From NCBI GenBank assembly GCA_032358165.1, contig JAALGY010000023.1:2108001-2172000 (forward strand): a DNA stretch of 64,000 nt. The letters are read 5' to 3'. Shown here piece by piece: positions 22,830 through 35,507 of the stretch. The notes under the pieces are model-generated. The model was not told the origin of the DNA. It saw only the letters and a program-made list of their open reading frames with translations, and did not search any database. This DNA comes from Diplosphaera chodatii (taxonomy: Eukaryota; Chlorophyta; Trebouxiophyceae; Prasiolales; Stichococcaceae). How positions within the stretch are numbered: position 1 is the first letter of the stretch; each line of letters starts with the position of its first letter. The position numbers and the translations under genes are program-made.

Positions 22830-23721
22830 GCCTCTCGTTGCCTGGCACCTTGCTTGTGCTGTTGCCGAACACGTTCCGCACCTTTGAGGCGCACGCTCAG
22901 AGGTCCAGCTGCACACTGAGATTACAGTGCTGCTGTGAAGACAACGGGGACACCAGAGACGGTACACAGGCTGCCTGTATGACGCTAGCTCTGCTGCAGG
23001 GACCAGTCTCCTCGTTACAGTAGCCGCTGACAGGCACTAATGCTGCAAACTGTAAGATGCACGGCGCCACAGACAATTTGGTGGCCACAGCTGACTCAGC
23101 ACGGGTGAGCAACGCTGCTCTTAGGTGAGCGCTCAGGTACCTCACGAAAGAACATGTGTCACATGCTACTGCGCATGAGAAGGATTTGTATCGATGAAAT
23201 GTCAGCATGTGCATCCATGTGAATCCAAGTGGCGAGCAAGGGTGCCAACAATGGCCATGCTGTATATGCATTGTCTCTTTGTCTGGCCAACAGTATGGTC
23301 ATTTTGCAAGAGTTTACAGTCACAAAAGGATCACGAGTTCAAGTGCCAATTGAGAGCGCAGCAGGCCGTTGTGGGTCTCCTGAAGCAAGTGAAGTTCTAT
23401 TGCGCACTGAGTTTGCTGCAGGAGCATTTGCGGACCCATGCATGCCAGGAAGCTGATCCACACTCTCCGTTGAACGTGAGGCATCGGCAGCCGTCTGCAA
23501 GAGCATTTGCTGGGTCAGCAGATCGGCATGACCAACCGTTGCGCTACAACAGCACGCGCGCCTCACATTGCAGGCACCCTTTCATCGGCACAGCTTGCGG
23601 CCAGTCGTTTTGAACAGTGACGGATCTTGACGCAATTATCTAGAATTGGAGTTCCATCGCAGTATGCCAGCATGGCACGTTCAGCATCCATAGACTTGGC
23701 AACGGACGCCAACTAGACACA
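22830..23721. other. Divergent intergenic region, no gene recognised
   Basis: This lies between the starts of EMC4 (-) and the amino-acid transporter (+). The longest open stretch (plus strand, 23194-23613) has no recognisable domain and no convincing splice or codon signature. I treat the region as promoters and 5' UTRs. Confidence 0.45.
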
Positions 23722-26126
23722 ATGGCAGATTCCATGCCCCTGTTGGCGGACAATGCGCCATCTGCAGCAGGCGGCAATGGCGTAGGCAAACCCGCAGAGT
23801 CGTCACGGCGGGCGCTTATATCGGCAGCAGCCACGCTTACTCTGTCCATTCTCGGCAGGTGTGCGGCCAGACAGCCACAGTGGTCATGAGCAACATCTGT
23901 CAACATGTCGGCACTCACCCATGAAGCATCTAGTCTGACTGACATTCGCCACACACCTCCCAGCTCGGTGCTGCCGCTGCCCTTCGCCTTCTCACGCACC
24001 GGCATCCTCCTCGGCCTTGTGACCATGGTCATCGTTGGCTTCTGCAATGCACACACTTGCCTGCTGCTGCTGCGTGCCGCTGGCAGCACGGGCCACGACA
24101 GCTATGAGGGTGTAGCGGAGGCAATAGGCGGCAGGCCATGGAAGGTATCTGCAGGCGACTGCATGTTTGGTGTCAATGCCTTCTTGCGCCTTTGAACTGC
24201 TAGACAGGTTCAAGGGCTTCCCATGTCGCCATGGTGGCTATGTTGCAGGTGGTCACACAGGTTTCCCTGTTCCTGCTGCTATTCGGAACGCTGTGCGGCG
24301 ACTTTGCTTTGCTGCATGACGCAGCAGTGCGTGCTGTCAGCAAGCTGTGGCTTGGCGCCCCTCCAGGTACCGCACAAGTGCTGTGTCTCGAGAGTGTCTT
24401 CCTGGATGGCACTCACGAAAACTTGTAGAGTTGATCGGTGCTGCTCCGCGTGCGCAGCATGGCTGCTGGCTGCAAATGGCCGCTTCCTGCTGACGGGTTT
24501 GGCAGTCGTTCTTGTGTTTCCCTTGTGTTGTTTGAGGCGGATGCGCTCGGTGAGTTGTCACATGTTGCATGATGGACTTGACCTTCATGAGCGCATCAAC
24601 TCTGTCTCTTGGGCCTCAACAGTTGTCAGTACTGCTCAAGTGTTCTGTGGTGCCATTGTAGTTGGAGGTGGCATCGTATTCAGGGTTCATTGTGGTCTGT
24701 GCAATCATTGCCATAGTCATTCATGCAGCCTACTCAGCGGGCTTTCCAGCTGTTCGCTCGGGCGAGCTCAAAGTCTGGTCCATGAATGTGAGCAGACATC
24801 GGTGACCTACCCACCTTGGTGCCGCATGTGCTTCCAAGCAGGTTCCTGCAACCAATGTGCAGCCACGTGAAGTGCCTCCCTAACTGCAGTGGACGCCGGA
24901 CCTACCAGAAGCATTTGCCGTGCTTGGCTTTGCCTTCTACCTGCACCCAATGGTAAGGATGTCGGGTTGCGGGTGTTACTGTCCATTGGCATGTTGGATG
25001 ATTCACGACAAAGTGCACAATAGTCAAGCCTGTCAGTACATTGCAACATCCATCGGACAATGTCTGCCATGACAATGCAGCTCATGCCACTGATTCACGA
25101 GATGCCGCGAGGCGACATTGGCATCAAGCTGACACAGCAGGCGGTGAACATTGTCGTCATGGGTACGCTGTCTGGCTTGCCCTTATCAGTCCAGTGCCAT
25201 CAAGTAAGGCTGCGTCAAGCACCTCAGGCAGTCACTATACCTTGGCGGCTGGCCGTAGTCCGGTATCAGACAGCAGTCGGAAGGTTGCCATCTGCAGGCA
25301 TTGCCATTGCTGTGTATGGCCTGGTCGGTGTTTTTGGGGCGGCGCGATATGGCCTGGCAACGGAGGGTGATCTGCTGGTCAACAGCTGGCTGCACGGTCG
25401 CGCAGAGGGAGTGCTGGATGCTGTGCTCGTTGCCTACCTCGCAATCAGCATCCCGCCAATTCAGGTACACCGAGCTACAAGTCGCAGAGTCAGAGGGGTC
25501 CTGCCTGTACCCTAATGTTTGATGTGATCGGTTTTACTGTGCTCCCTATTGCCCGTGCGGATGCTCAGTACCCAACGCTGCCATCTGCAATTTGCTGCAG
25601 AAGCTGCAGGGATACTGACACTCTGCTCTATGTCGGCAGCTGTCGTTGCGGTACACGTTGGACTGCCTGGTGGCGGGCGAGGACGCGCCCTTCTCGCGGA
25701 GGCGTCACATTGCGCTCACCACCGCCGCCGTGTTCAGCAGCCTGGCCGTGGCGCTGGCCTTCCCTGACGCTGCCGAAAAGATCTTCGCCATCACTGGCGC
25801 CACAGCCGTTGCGGCGGTCTGTTACCTCATCCCCGTGGCGCTGCACCTCATGCAGCGGCAGCAGGCGCTGGCAGAGGTGGGTGGGATGCTGGCTGCCATG
25901 CACGCTTGCAGGGCAGTAGGACTTGTGTACTGCCTCTCGATGGTGCCCTTGACGAGATGGAACTCCATGCCATCATCGTCTGCAGGTGTTGCCACATGAC
26001 GGTGGCGGACAGAAGGGCTCCTGGTCAGAGACACTGCACGAGGTGGTGGTACCGGTTGTCGTACTCCTGATTGGCATGGGCGTCTCGCTGCTGGCGTTGA
26101 AGCCGCTGCTGTGGACCCGACGATAG
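23722..26126 (+). CDS. Amino-acid transporter, AAAP/SLC38 type
   Basis: A multi-exon gene encodes a polytopic membrane transporter. Exon 1 (ATG 23722) gives a short hydrophilic N-terminus (MADSMPLLADNAPSAAGG) ending in the first helix. HTPPSSVLPLPFAFSRTGILL then GLVTMVIVGFCNAHTCLLLLRAAG is the characteristic AAAP start (usually G-x-G-x-L-x-LPFAF). Further helices include TQVSLFLLLFGTLCGDFALL, RFLLTGLAVVLVFPLCCL, GFAFYLHP, MPLIHEMP, IAIAVYGLVGVFGAARYG, HIALTTAAVFSSLAVALAFP and a last segment VVVPVVVLLIGMGVSLLAL. It ends LLWTRR at 26126. The N-terminal dileucine (PLL) is of a kind seen in vacuolar or lysosomal family members, but location and substrate cannot be read from the sequence. Confidence 0.83.
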
Positions 26127-26200
26127 CACGTAGTGACGCCAGGTCCTGTACAGTATCGTGTTGTGTATGATCAGACCGCCGGTCTGGCAGGAAAACTTTG

Positions 26201-26205
26201 TGTAA
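26201..26205 (+). terminator. Candidate TGTAA poly(A) signal of the transporter gene
   Basis: TGTAA begins 75 nt after the transporter stop. The rest of 26127-26773, up to the aspartyl-tRNA synthetase start, shows no recognisable gene. Confidence 0.4.
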
Positions 26206-26773
26206 TCCTCTGCAGAGACTCCTCTGCAGAGACGCTGCACGACAGCAGCAGTCTCTTGCTGATGTACGGCAGCAGCTGTACATGCAGCGCCGCCTTCGTG
26301 TTGACATCCAAGCATGTGTGCAGGGAGTCCATGCTTGGTATCCATGGAATGCAAGCCACCTTTCACTAGTCTCATCACAGCTTAAGTTGCCCTGCACAGA
26401 ACCATGACAGCAGATGTGGCAGCCGGAAGGCCTGGCGGCCCCCCCATCTGCTTCCCTGCCTGCACATGTCCACCCGAGAGCAGCTGTATACCTGTATTAA
26501 GGTAGGCCAGAATAGCATGTGCAGGACACAATACACACTGATTTGTGACGTCGCAAGGATCCCGTCTGCGTTATTCAGCAATATTGGCGACCTTGCCTTG
26601 TCCAGTCTTCCTGTTGCCTGAGACCTCCATCACATCTACAGCAGAATGTGGTGGGATGACAGATCATCAATACAACCATCCTCAACCGAGGTGCTTTGCA
26701 TCATACGCGTAGTGTGCATCGTTTCGTAGCTGTTCGGGATCGTGCTGAGATCTCAGCTGATGTTATGTCCTGT

Positions 26774-29700
26774 ATGCAGCCGCAGGGTAAAGGTGGCAAG
26801 GCTGGCAAGGCAGATAAGAAGGCAGAGAGGGTGCGAGACTGGAGCATCCCGAGAAAGCATTGTATCACGTCAGAATGTTCCGCGTGCCTACGCTGAAAAT
26901 GCCCAAATTGGCATCGGACGCAGCGGCGCGGAGTTACCCACGGCAGATCCAAAAATGAGAGGCCGACTGGCATGCCGCATGTCCTGCAGGCAGCAGCACG
27001 CGCCAAGCAGGCGGAGGTGCCGACACAACCGGATGCCGACGACCCGCTGGGCTCGCAATATGGCGACGCCAAGCTTGTGCGCAGCGAGAGCATCAGCGGG
27101 CGCACCTGGACAGCCGTCGACACCCTCACGCCCGAGCTGAAGGACCAGAGCGTGAGCAGCTTGTGACACGTCAGGATCGCAGGTGTCATCCAAGAGGAAG
27201 GCGTGTATCGTGCGGCACTTGACAGCAGCATGTCAGAGTGCTGCGTTGCATGCGGAAATGAATGGCGGAAAGACTCGCGCAATCTACAACAGACAGCGCT
27301 GACTGCATCAAGCAGGGACGCCCACTCATAAAAGGACGATGAAATGGTCCGAAGCGCGCTGATCGGTTGCAGGTGCTGGTGCGTGGGCGGCTGCATGCGG
27401 TGCGAGGCAAGGGCAAGTCCGCCTTCCTGGTGCTGCGGCAGGGCGGCTCCGGGGCGACGGTGCAGGCCGTCCTGTTTGTGGATGACAAGACTGTCAGCAA
27501 GGTGAGATAGACGCAGCAAGTGCGGTCCCTGTGTGGTTCACAGTGCAATTGAATTGCCTGACGGCAATGCACGATTGTTGGCCGCATGAGGCTGAGCTTG
27601 CCTGAACCGCACTGAAGCGCACTGAACTTGCATCGGGTCCTGGCGGCCTCGCCCTGAGCCTGACCCGAGCTGCCGCCACAGGGAATGGTGAAGTATGCCA
27701 CGAACATCACACGGGAGTCCGTCGTCGATGTGGAGGGCTTAGTTGCAGTACCTGCAAACCCTGTGGAGTCATGTACACAATCCCAGGTGCTGCTATGATT
27801 GGCCCCCGTCCACCCAACTTGCCTGCAATGCTTGGGTCCTGTATTGTTGTCAATTCCATGACTTTCGTGACATGACCCCCGCAAGCTTTACCGATCACAA
27901 GTGTTGTTACTTGGCTGCGGCGGACAGGTGGAACTCAAGGTGACAGCTGTAAGGTGCATACACAGAGCGGCAGCGCTGCCATTTGAGCTGACAGATGCCT
28001 CACGATCAGAGGCGCAGGTCAAGGCAGCAGAGGTACGCATGCCTTCCCTTCGAAGCTCCTTGCTTGCACCATGTAACGTGTGATGCCAGGGTCCGGACGC
28101 GCATGCTGACCAAAGGTGACGAGGCACAGGCTGCGGGCGAGAAGTTTGCAACGGTCAACCGCGACACGAGGCTGGACAACCGGTGGATCGACCTGCGCAC
28201 GGCCGCCAACCAGGCAATCTTCCGGGTGCAGTCGGGCGTGTCGCAGCTGTTCCGGGAGCTGCTGCGGTCCGAGGGCTTCGTGGAGATCCACTCGCCCAAG
28301 CTGATCGGCGGCGCAAGCGAAGGTGTGCTCCTCTGCACCACATCCACCTAATGACATGCGCACACATACAGCTACCCCTGATCTTCGTATAATGCTGGCC
28401 GCATCACCAGGCATGCATCTGAGGTGATACTGCAGCGCAATTAGATCATCGGCGGCTCTACTATACCAGTCGTGCAGCTTGGGCAGTGTCTGCCTGCAGG
28501 TGGTGCCAGCGTGTTTAAGCTGGACTACATGGGTCAGTCAGCATGCCTAGCTCAGTCGCCGCAGTTTTACAAACAGATGGCCATCTGCGCAGACATGGGC
28601 CGTGTCTTTGAGATTGGCCCAGTCTTCAGGTGCGCCTAGCCTGACCTCCCGGCATCCGCGCGGTGTGTCAGCCTAGTTTTAGTTGCTCGCTGCCGCATTG
28701 CGTGCACACCTCTTGAGTTGTGTTGCATGCAGGGCGGAGAAGTCATACACGCACCGGCACCTGTGCGAGTTCACGGGGCTGGACTTTGAGATGGAGATCA
28801 AGGAGCACTACTTCGAGGTGCTGGACGTCATTGACGCCCTGTTCCGCCACATCTTCGAGGGCCTCACCCACTCGTTTGGTGCGCTGCGGATGGACACCCG
28901 CTCCCGCACCCCGACCACCAGGCTGCGCAGTACAAGCGTGCGACCCACTTGACTAGGGCAGGGCCGCAAGTTGGCGGCACGTGTTGGCGATGGCTGTGGG
29001 GGCTTGCATGCGATGCTTTCATGACTGCAGTGGTTGCAGCTGGCTCACTGGTAGCGGGGAGTGCTACTCTATGGCGCTACAAGCCTCGTGTGCGCAACAT
29101 GCAGCCAAGGAGCTGGCAGCCATCAACGCGCAGTACCCCTTCCAGCCGCTTAAGTGGCTGCCAGAGACGCTGCGCCTGACGTTTGCAGAGGGCATCCAGA
29201 TGCTCAACGATGCCGGCTACGAGGTCTGTCGCAACACGTCACAGGAACTGCATGCATGTTGCTGCTGACATAGCCGAGGGCCCCCTGCTCGAGGTGTGCA
29301 GGTGTACCGACGTCCAGGACTGCGCATTGTGCAGGCAGATCCGAGGGGCGACCTGACTACAGAGCTGGAGCGGCAGCTTGGGAAGCTGGTGGCGCAGAAG
29401 TATGACACCGACTTCTTCATCCTGCACCGCTACCCGCTTGCGGTGCGCTGGCCAACTCCCGGCTGCGAGGCTCTTTTGCACGCAAGTGTGTATCCACGCA
29501 AAAGTCCTCAATTGCTATCATTGCGCGGCGAGGCTGCGGACCGTCCCCCAGCATGATTGGGGCACCTTTTGCTTTCAAGGTGTCAATTGCGAATGTGATA
29601 GGTCACAAAGAGGGCCCATTATGCCGCAGGTGCGGCCATTTTACACGATGCCATGTCCAGATGACCCGGAGGTCAGCAACTCCTTCGATGTGTTCATCCG

Positions 29701-30364
29701 CGGCGAGGAGATCATCTCCGGCGCGCAGCGCGTCCACGACCCCGACCTGCTGGCAGGTGCGGGAGGGCTTCTTGCACAGTGTAGGGTGTGCTGCAGGGTT
29801 ACCAGTTGGTTCAATGATGAATGGCCTGCCGTGTACGCTTGCTGACCCATTGAGTGTGTGCTGCAGAGCGGGCAAAGGTGCATGGTATCGAGCTGGAGAC
29901 AATCCAGTCCTATATTGATGCCTTCAGGTCAGCAGCAACCTGTTGTCCCTTCCGAATGTCCCTCCTCGAAGTGATCAATCGCTTGATCTTCTCATTGGTG
30001 TGTTGAACGTTCGTCCTGATGGTGTTTATCCAGGTTGCAAGGCAGCGCAGGAAAACCCTTACTGCCTGGTGCTATGTAGGTATGGCGCGCCGCCACACGG
30101 AGGCGTCGGCGTTGGCTTGGAGCGCGTGGTCATGCTGTTCTGCGCGCTGGGCAACATCCGGCTGGCCTCGCTGTGAGTACTGGCCAAGCATCCACTGGTG
30201 GTCTTGAACATCATGTGGTGCTGTGATGGGTGAAGGATGTCATTTGCTGCTATGTGTGTTGCGGCCATGGCTGTGACTTCGTTCTGGCACAGAAACCCCC
30301 CATACCCACGTAACATGTTACCATCTGCAGGTTCCCGCGTGACCCCAAGCGGCTGTACCCCTAG
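26774..30364 (+). CDS. DARS: Aspartyl-tRNA synthetase, cytosolic
   Basis: A multi-exon gene encodes the class II enzyme that charges tRNA-Asp. It starts [19 protein letters not shown], a Lys-rich extension typical of eukaryotic cytosolic AspRS (an ATG nine bases upstream is also in frame). The OB-fold anticodon domain runs from [20 protein letters not shown] (27372) through [11 protein letters not shown]. Catalytic motifs: motif 1 in the [20 protein letters not shown] block (28250-28310); motif 2 in [20 protein letters not shown] followed by [10 protein letters not shown] (28600-28790), where the arginine of FRAEKS is split by an intron; motif 3 in [12 protein letters not shown] (30100-30140). 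[19 protein letters not shown] (29690-29740) is the aspartate-recognition region of the eukaryotic/archaeal type. It ends [10 protein letters not shown] at 30364. It is apparently complete. Confidence 0.95.
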
Positions 30365-30799
30365 ACACGCACTGGATGTCGTCGGAAGAAAAGAGAGGCC
30401 TTTTGGAAAAGTGTGGGCCAAGCGCATTGAGGCATGGCGTGGCGTGTGCCTGCCGGTGCGCTGCACAACAGCCGGGTTTCAGACGGGATGCGCTGGCAGC
30501 ATTGCCACGGGGTGTAGGTAGTCGACTTGCAGCCCTTGCAAGCACCGCAGAAGAATTACCTCTGCCTTCAGATATTGCCGAGTCTCAGCGCGAGCACTGG
30601 CATTGTCAGGGCACTTGCAGTGTACCGAAACGTGGCAGAAATGTGGTGTGTATAGACCGTGGCCTGGGTTGTTTAAGCAATGTGGTGTACATCCGAGGAC
30701 CCCAGAGCATCTACATCTGCATGCAGACCTTGCAATGGCATCACAAGTCTGCAAATCTGAGCGAGTGCTGGAGCAATCAATAGAACGGTGTCAATTGGC
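30365..30799. other. Convergent 3' region
   Basis: This lies between the stops of AspRS (+) and OEP80 (-). An open frame at 30376 starts only 11 nt after the AspRS stop and has no recognisable domain, so I treat it as 3' UTR. Confidence 0.5.
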
Positions 30800-33700
30800 T
30801 CAGTGACTGCCGATGCCCAGGTGGAAGCGCCGGAACCCCTTTTCATTAAAGGCATACTCCAGCCGCAGCGGGCCCACTGGGCTGTCAACCCTCACTCCCG
30901 CGCCTGCTTGCAAGAGGAGATGTTGGTGCTTGGACATCGGGGCCAGTGTCTCCCAACCGTTTGATTGGTTCCGCTGCTTGTGTCGCGCATGCCACAGCTG
31001 CGCAAGGTGCACGTAAGAGCTGCAAAGTGATGCAAGCGAGAGAGCTGAAAGTATGGTGCTTACCGTAGCCAAAGCCGCTGCCAGGCTTGCCACGTGCCCC
31101 CGCTGGGTCGCCCGTCACACTCATGCCGCTGTTCAAATCGGTGCCATAGTCGCAGAACAGGGTGCCCTGTGCCATCCACACGCATCCATGTCGTTTCGCA
31201 GGTTGCAGTGGGCCGTGTAAAAACGTGAACTGCTGTAGCGCTCTATCTGCTGCAGATGTGGAGCATGCTAGAGTATGTGCATGGAATCTGTCCCGTAGGC
31301 AGTTCAAGGTGTTCATGAGCACAGGCAGTACCTGCAGGGGCTTGATCAGCGGGAAGTGCAGCTCGGCGGTGCCGGCACCATAGTTGCGTCCCGAGCCGAC
31401 GCCACCCTCGCTGTACCCGCGCACGCTGTTGGTGCCACCGATGGGGAAGGCCTCATATGGCGGCAGATCGCCGACAATCATGCCGCCTGCATTTCGTGCA
31501 CAGTGGAATGTAGGCAGCCTTGCAACAAACACAACTTGCGTGGGACTACCGTCACAACAATCGCCTGCATACACTCTGCCATTTGCTGCCATCTGAGCGG
31601 CAGGAATTCGTCTCGACACCAGGTGTGCTGCCAGTAGCTGGATGGACATGGTGGCTGCGTGGCGCCTGTCTAGCAATCAGAGACAGCGACGCACCCTTGC
31701 CGCACAGCAGCAGGCGGTAGGGTCCCATGGGGATGGTGTGCTCCGCACGCGCCCGGAAGCGATTGAAGTTCAGCCAGTCGGCGCGCAGCGGCAGCGCCTG
31801 CTCCATGGACACCACCGCCTGCGTGTCACCGCCCGCCTGGCCCCGGCCCCTGCCCAAGTATCACGGATTCTAAAACCAACACGGAGAAATAGTGCAAATA
31901 GTAGACGATCCTGCATGTCCTGCACATGTGCCATCGACAGTTGTGCATGCTTAGGCAGCAAACAATGTCATGAAACTTGTGTGTGGTGTGGCTCAAGATG
32001 CAACTCACGAGTACACGGCGCGCAGGAGGGCAAGGGCCATGGTGTCGGAGTCGCCGCCCTTGAAGGTGAGCGGGCTGCCATACACGTCCTGCTGCAGTAC
32101 CCGCCCGTGCTCGTCGAGGCACTTGGCGCGCTGCCAGTTCACGCCAAGCGTGCCAGCCCACCCTGCACCCACCGCTTGTCACCATCAGCACGAGTGGGAA
32201 CTTGAGTGGGCGCACACCATTCGCAAAAGATGCAGGCTGGCGAATCCTGTGTTGCCATCAGGCGGCAACACCTGCGCTGCCCAGGCCGAAGCAATCGAGT
32301 GCACGTGCAGGACACACCAGCGGCGAGTGGGCGGCCATACTCCACGCCGCCCAATAACCGTGCCACGATCACGTTGCCGTCGGCAGGCGTGTCACCGCCG
32401 CCATCGGCCGACACCTCTGGCCGCTGTCCCGGCTCGTCTGGCACGCGCCCATGGATGGCATTGCCGCTCGAGCGGGTGTTCTGCAGGCCAACCAGACTCC
32501 AGGAGCTCAGTGGTAGCCGGCGCATTCAGTACAGTGGCTGCGAACCATTCATGCTTCTACACATTGATGGTGACGGCAAAGCAGTGCAACTTCAAGGCAG
32601 TGGTATGCAATGCCAGCGGCACAGATCATGCTCGCATTTCAGAGGAGGGCACCTGGAAGTTGATGGTGCGACTGGTGCGATGCGTGTCGCCGCCCACCCA
32701 CGGATCCGTGTGTGATATCCTGAACAGGCTGTCCACCTGCCATCCAGTGCACGTTGTGTCAAGGTTGGCTACATGAGCAACGCCCAAACAGATTGTGCTT
32801 GAAGCTGCTGGCCTGCAGACAACATGGCATCCACATGAAGGGCTTCCAATGCGGACCTGGCCTAGCTCAACAGTGGCCGCAAGCTTCTGGTTCAGGCCGA
32901 AGAGGTTTCGCTGGCTGTAGGAGAAGGACCCAATAAAGCCTGGCATCGCGCCGTCCGCATGCCCCTGAGCAGATATGCCGCCGCCTGCTGACAGCCCGCC
33001 AGTTTTGCGCTCAACAATGTTGAGCGTCAGGTCCATCTGCAGGGGCCAGCAATATCAGGGTACTTCGCTGGAAGTGATGCGGTCCTCAAGCTGAGAGCCA
33101 TCGCTAAGGGGACTCGTGAAATGGCATACGTGTTGCAGACAGAGCACAGCCAGCCACCTTCGGCGCGTCCGGCGTGGCGTCCTCTGCTGGTGACGGAAGG
33201 ATGTTGACATCGTCGAACAGGCCCATGCTGTACACGCTTTCAATGTCTGCCTGCGCCTGCTTCATGTTGTACACCTGCATGGTTTTCGAGGCCGAGGTGT
33301 GGACCCTCCCGACTTCCCTCTTCGCTCACCGGCAGATGCAAGCTGCTTGCATCTGTAACACATACGTCGTGCAGGCAGCCACTGGTGCAGGTGCTGTCCC
33401 AGTGAGCGGGGCGCCGCACCTGCCCGGGCCGGGTGCTCATCTGGCGCAGGATGACCTCGGGGCGGGTGGCGCCCTCCTCGCGCCCCTCCCCCGTCTCCCG
33501 GTCCACAAAGCGCAGGTTCACGCGGCCCACCTGTTGTAGACGACCACACCGCACCTTCGCACTAATGTCACGATTGAGCTGTCATGTTTCACGAATGACT
33601 GACTGTGGAGTGGAGATCATGCTGATCTGACATCACGGAACAGCAAGTGTCTCTGGGGTCAAACGGCGGGTGGCGGCACCGCACCGTCATCTCCTTCAGC

Positions 33701-35126
33701 TTCACGGCCACAATGCCGCCCTCCATATCCACATTGGTGACCTGTGCAGAAAGTGTGGACTGACCTCATGGCGACACGCAGGATGGCAGCGAGGAGCCTG
33801 CAGCAATGTCTGGTAGATGTCCGCAGTGACATGCGCAGTCGACATGCTGTTGCAAACTGCAAACCTGGCCAAAGACGCCCCGGTCCTCATACCTGCCGCA
33901 AAGGAAAGGGGTTGTCACTGAAAGCTGGAGGTGCATGGTTTGCAAAAGTGTATAGAACTGTCCAGTAAACCACAGCATAGGGCTGCAAGTTCCACACGCC
34001 AAACAGATGTGCCACTGCAATCTACGGTACATACCATGAGTTGAGCTTGCCAAGTGCCTTCTGGAAGCTGCGGAAGTTGAGTGTCTTGCCATACTGGTCC
34101 GCAAATGCCTCCTCGATGACGGCCTGTGGCAGCACGTTGGCGCCAGATGACACCACGCCCCGCAGCTCTGGGTTTGCCTCCAGCTGCACCACATCAACCA
34201 GGGCAGTCAGTCAGGCGTCCAAAGATGATCTGATCTGATCTGGCAGACACGCAGCAGGTCATTGTAATTTGCTGCGTCTTGAGCTGTACGTCGCCTCTCA
34301 CTGCCCGCAGGTCAGCAGTCTGGGTGAACATCAATCCGAGCACCTCTATGATGAGCTTGACGCCGTCGCGGGTGTCCTCCGGCGTGGGGGTTGCCTTGGA
34401 AAAGTACCCCAGGTCGAACACATGGTGCATGTCGGCCTTGACCTCCTTGAGCGTGTACGCAAAGTTGGGCTTCATGCCGAGCGCTGCCTCTGCCGCCTTC
34501 TTCAGCTCTCCGTCCACGCCGCGGATCTCCAGCTGCCGACATGGTACACATGGTTGCCATGTGTTCATCTGATGATCCTTGCTGTCAGCTCTTGCTTGCA
34601 GGTCAAGTCGCTTAATGACGCTGTCCGTGACGCTGTGAAGTCTGTGCAACACGCTCGTCGCCCAAGGGTCATCCACCAGACTGACCTCGCTGATGAGGAT
34701 GCGCTCTTCTGCGGCCATCGGGTCGTCTTCTGACGGCTGATCGGGCTGCGAGGAGGCTTCCAACTCTTCCGCGGGCCTGCCCGGCGCCTCCGCTACGTCG
34801 CTGAACACCTGCTGCAGGCCGCGTCCCCGGAAACGCAGCCTGCCAGCTTCCCGGTGTCGCTGCAGCATGGCGCCGCTCAGCGAGGCCAGGGCTGGCTGCC
34901 GCTGCCCACTGCCTGATCTATGCTCGCTGTCGCTTCTGCATGCGGACTGAAGGCGCTGCAGCGCTGTTGCAGCTGCCTCCAGTGCTTGCGCTGGCACATG
35001 AGCTGCAGACGAGCTCAGCTGCCGCGCAACATGCTGCCATGCGCATCCTAAATCTGGCCTGACTGGCAGATCCCCTTGATCCCCTGTCCTCTCTGTCCTC
35101 GGCTGCGGCCAGCCATGCCGAAACAT
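30800..35126 (-). CDS. OEP80: Chloroplast outer-envelope beta-barrel protein OEP80 (Toc75-V)
   Basis: A gene of about a dozen exons encodes an Omp85/BamA-family protein of the outer envelope, thought to insert other beta-barrels. The hydrophilic N-terminus (ATG 35126) runs to [14 protein letters not shown], the start of the POTRA region. Further POTRA pieces: [32 protein letters not shown] and [10 protein letters not shown] (34540-34320), [20 protein letters not shown] and [13 protein letters not shown] (34190-33870), and a piece around [20 protein letters not shown]. The barrel includes [13 protein letters not shown] and [53 protein letters not shown] (the lid-loop VRGY motif), YGTDLNSG and the last strand [19 protein letters not shown]. 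It ends LGIGSH. The N-terminus is not an obvious transit peptide, which fits OEP80 biology. Confidence 0.93.
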
Positions 35127-35507
35127 GGCGGCTACGCAACACCGATCAACTCCGATACCGTCACAACTGGGTTGCCTGTCGAGTCTGCACCGGCAGATCA
35201 GGCGTCGAAGCGCTCTACGTATGCAATCCTGGCATCACACTATCCTGCATCGACACTTGCAATCTACAGCGAGCCTTCAAATGTGATGTCATGAGCCGGA
35301 CAGCCGGCATGCTGCTTGACACCCTCATCTGTTGTCACCTTGTCAGACAGCAAGTTGCATGACTTCCCCTGCAATCGAAATCGGCTGCAGTATATAATCA
35401 CAACTGCATTGGACACTTTCAGCGAGCGCAGTTCAGTTTGTCAGGCTGCCAGCTGAATCCCAGGGCCAGGCTGCTTGCATTGCGATATTGGCCATCTGCA
35501 GACAGGC
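35127..35507. other. Divergent promoter region, OEP80 (-) / canopy-like gene (+)
   Basis: No coding sequence recognised. It contains a TATATAA element placed for the plus-strand gene. Confidence 0.45.
35391..35397 (+). promoter_or_regulatory. TATA box candidate (TATATAA)
   Basis: TATATAA lies 111 nt upstream of the ATG of the small cysteine-rich gene, a plausible distance for a short 5' UTR. Confidence 0.45.

Noticed and set aside
26701..27519. 272-codon minus-strand frame
   Set aside because: It overlaps the first exons of aspartyl-tRNA synthetase on the other strand and has no domain signature.
30376..30783. Plus-strand frame starting MSSEEKRGLLEKCG
   Set aside because: It begins 11 nt after the AspRS stop with no promoter room. 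It is probably 3' UTR sequence.
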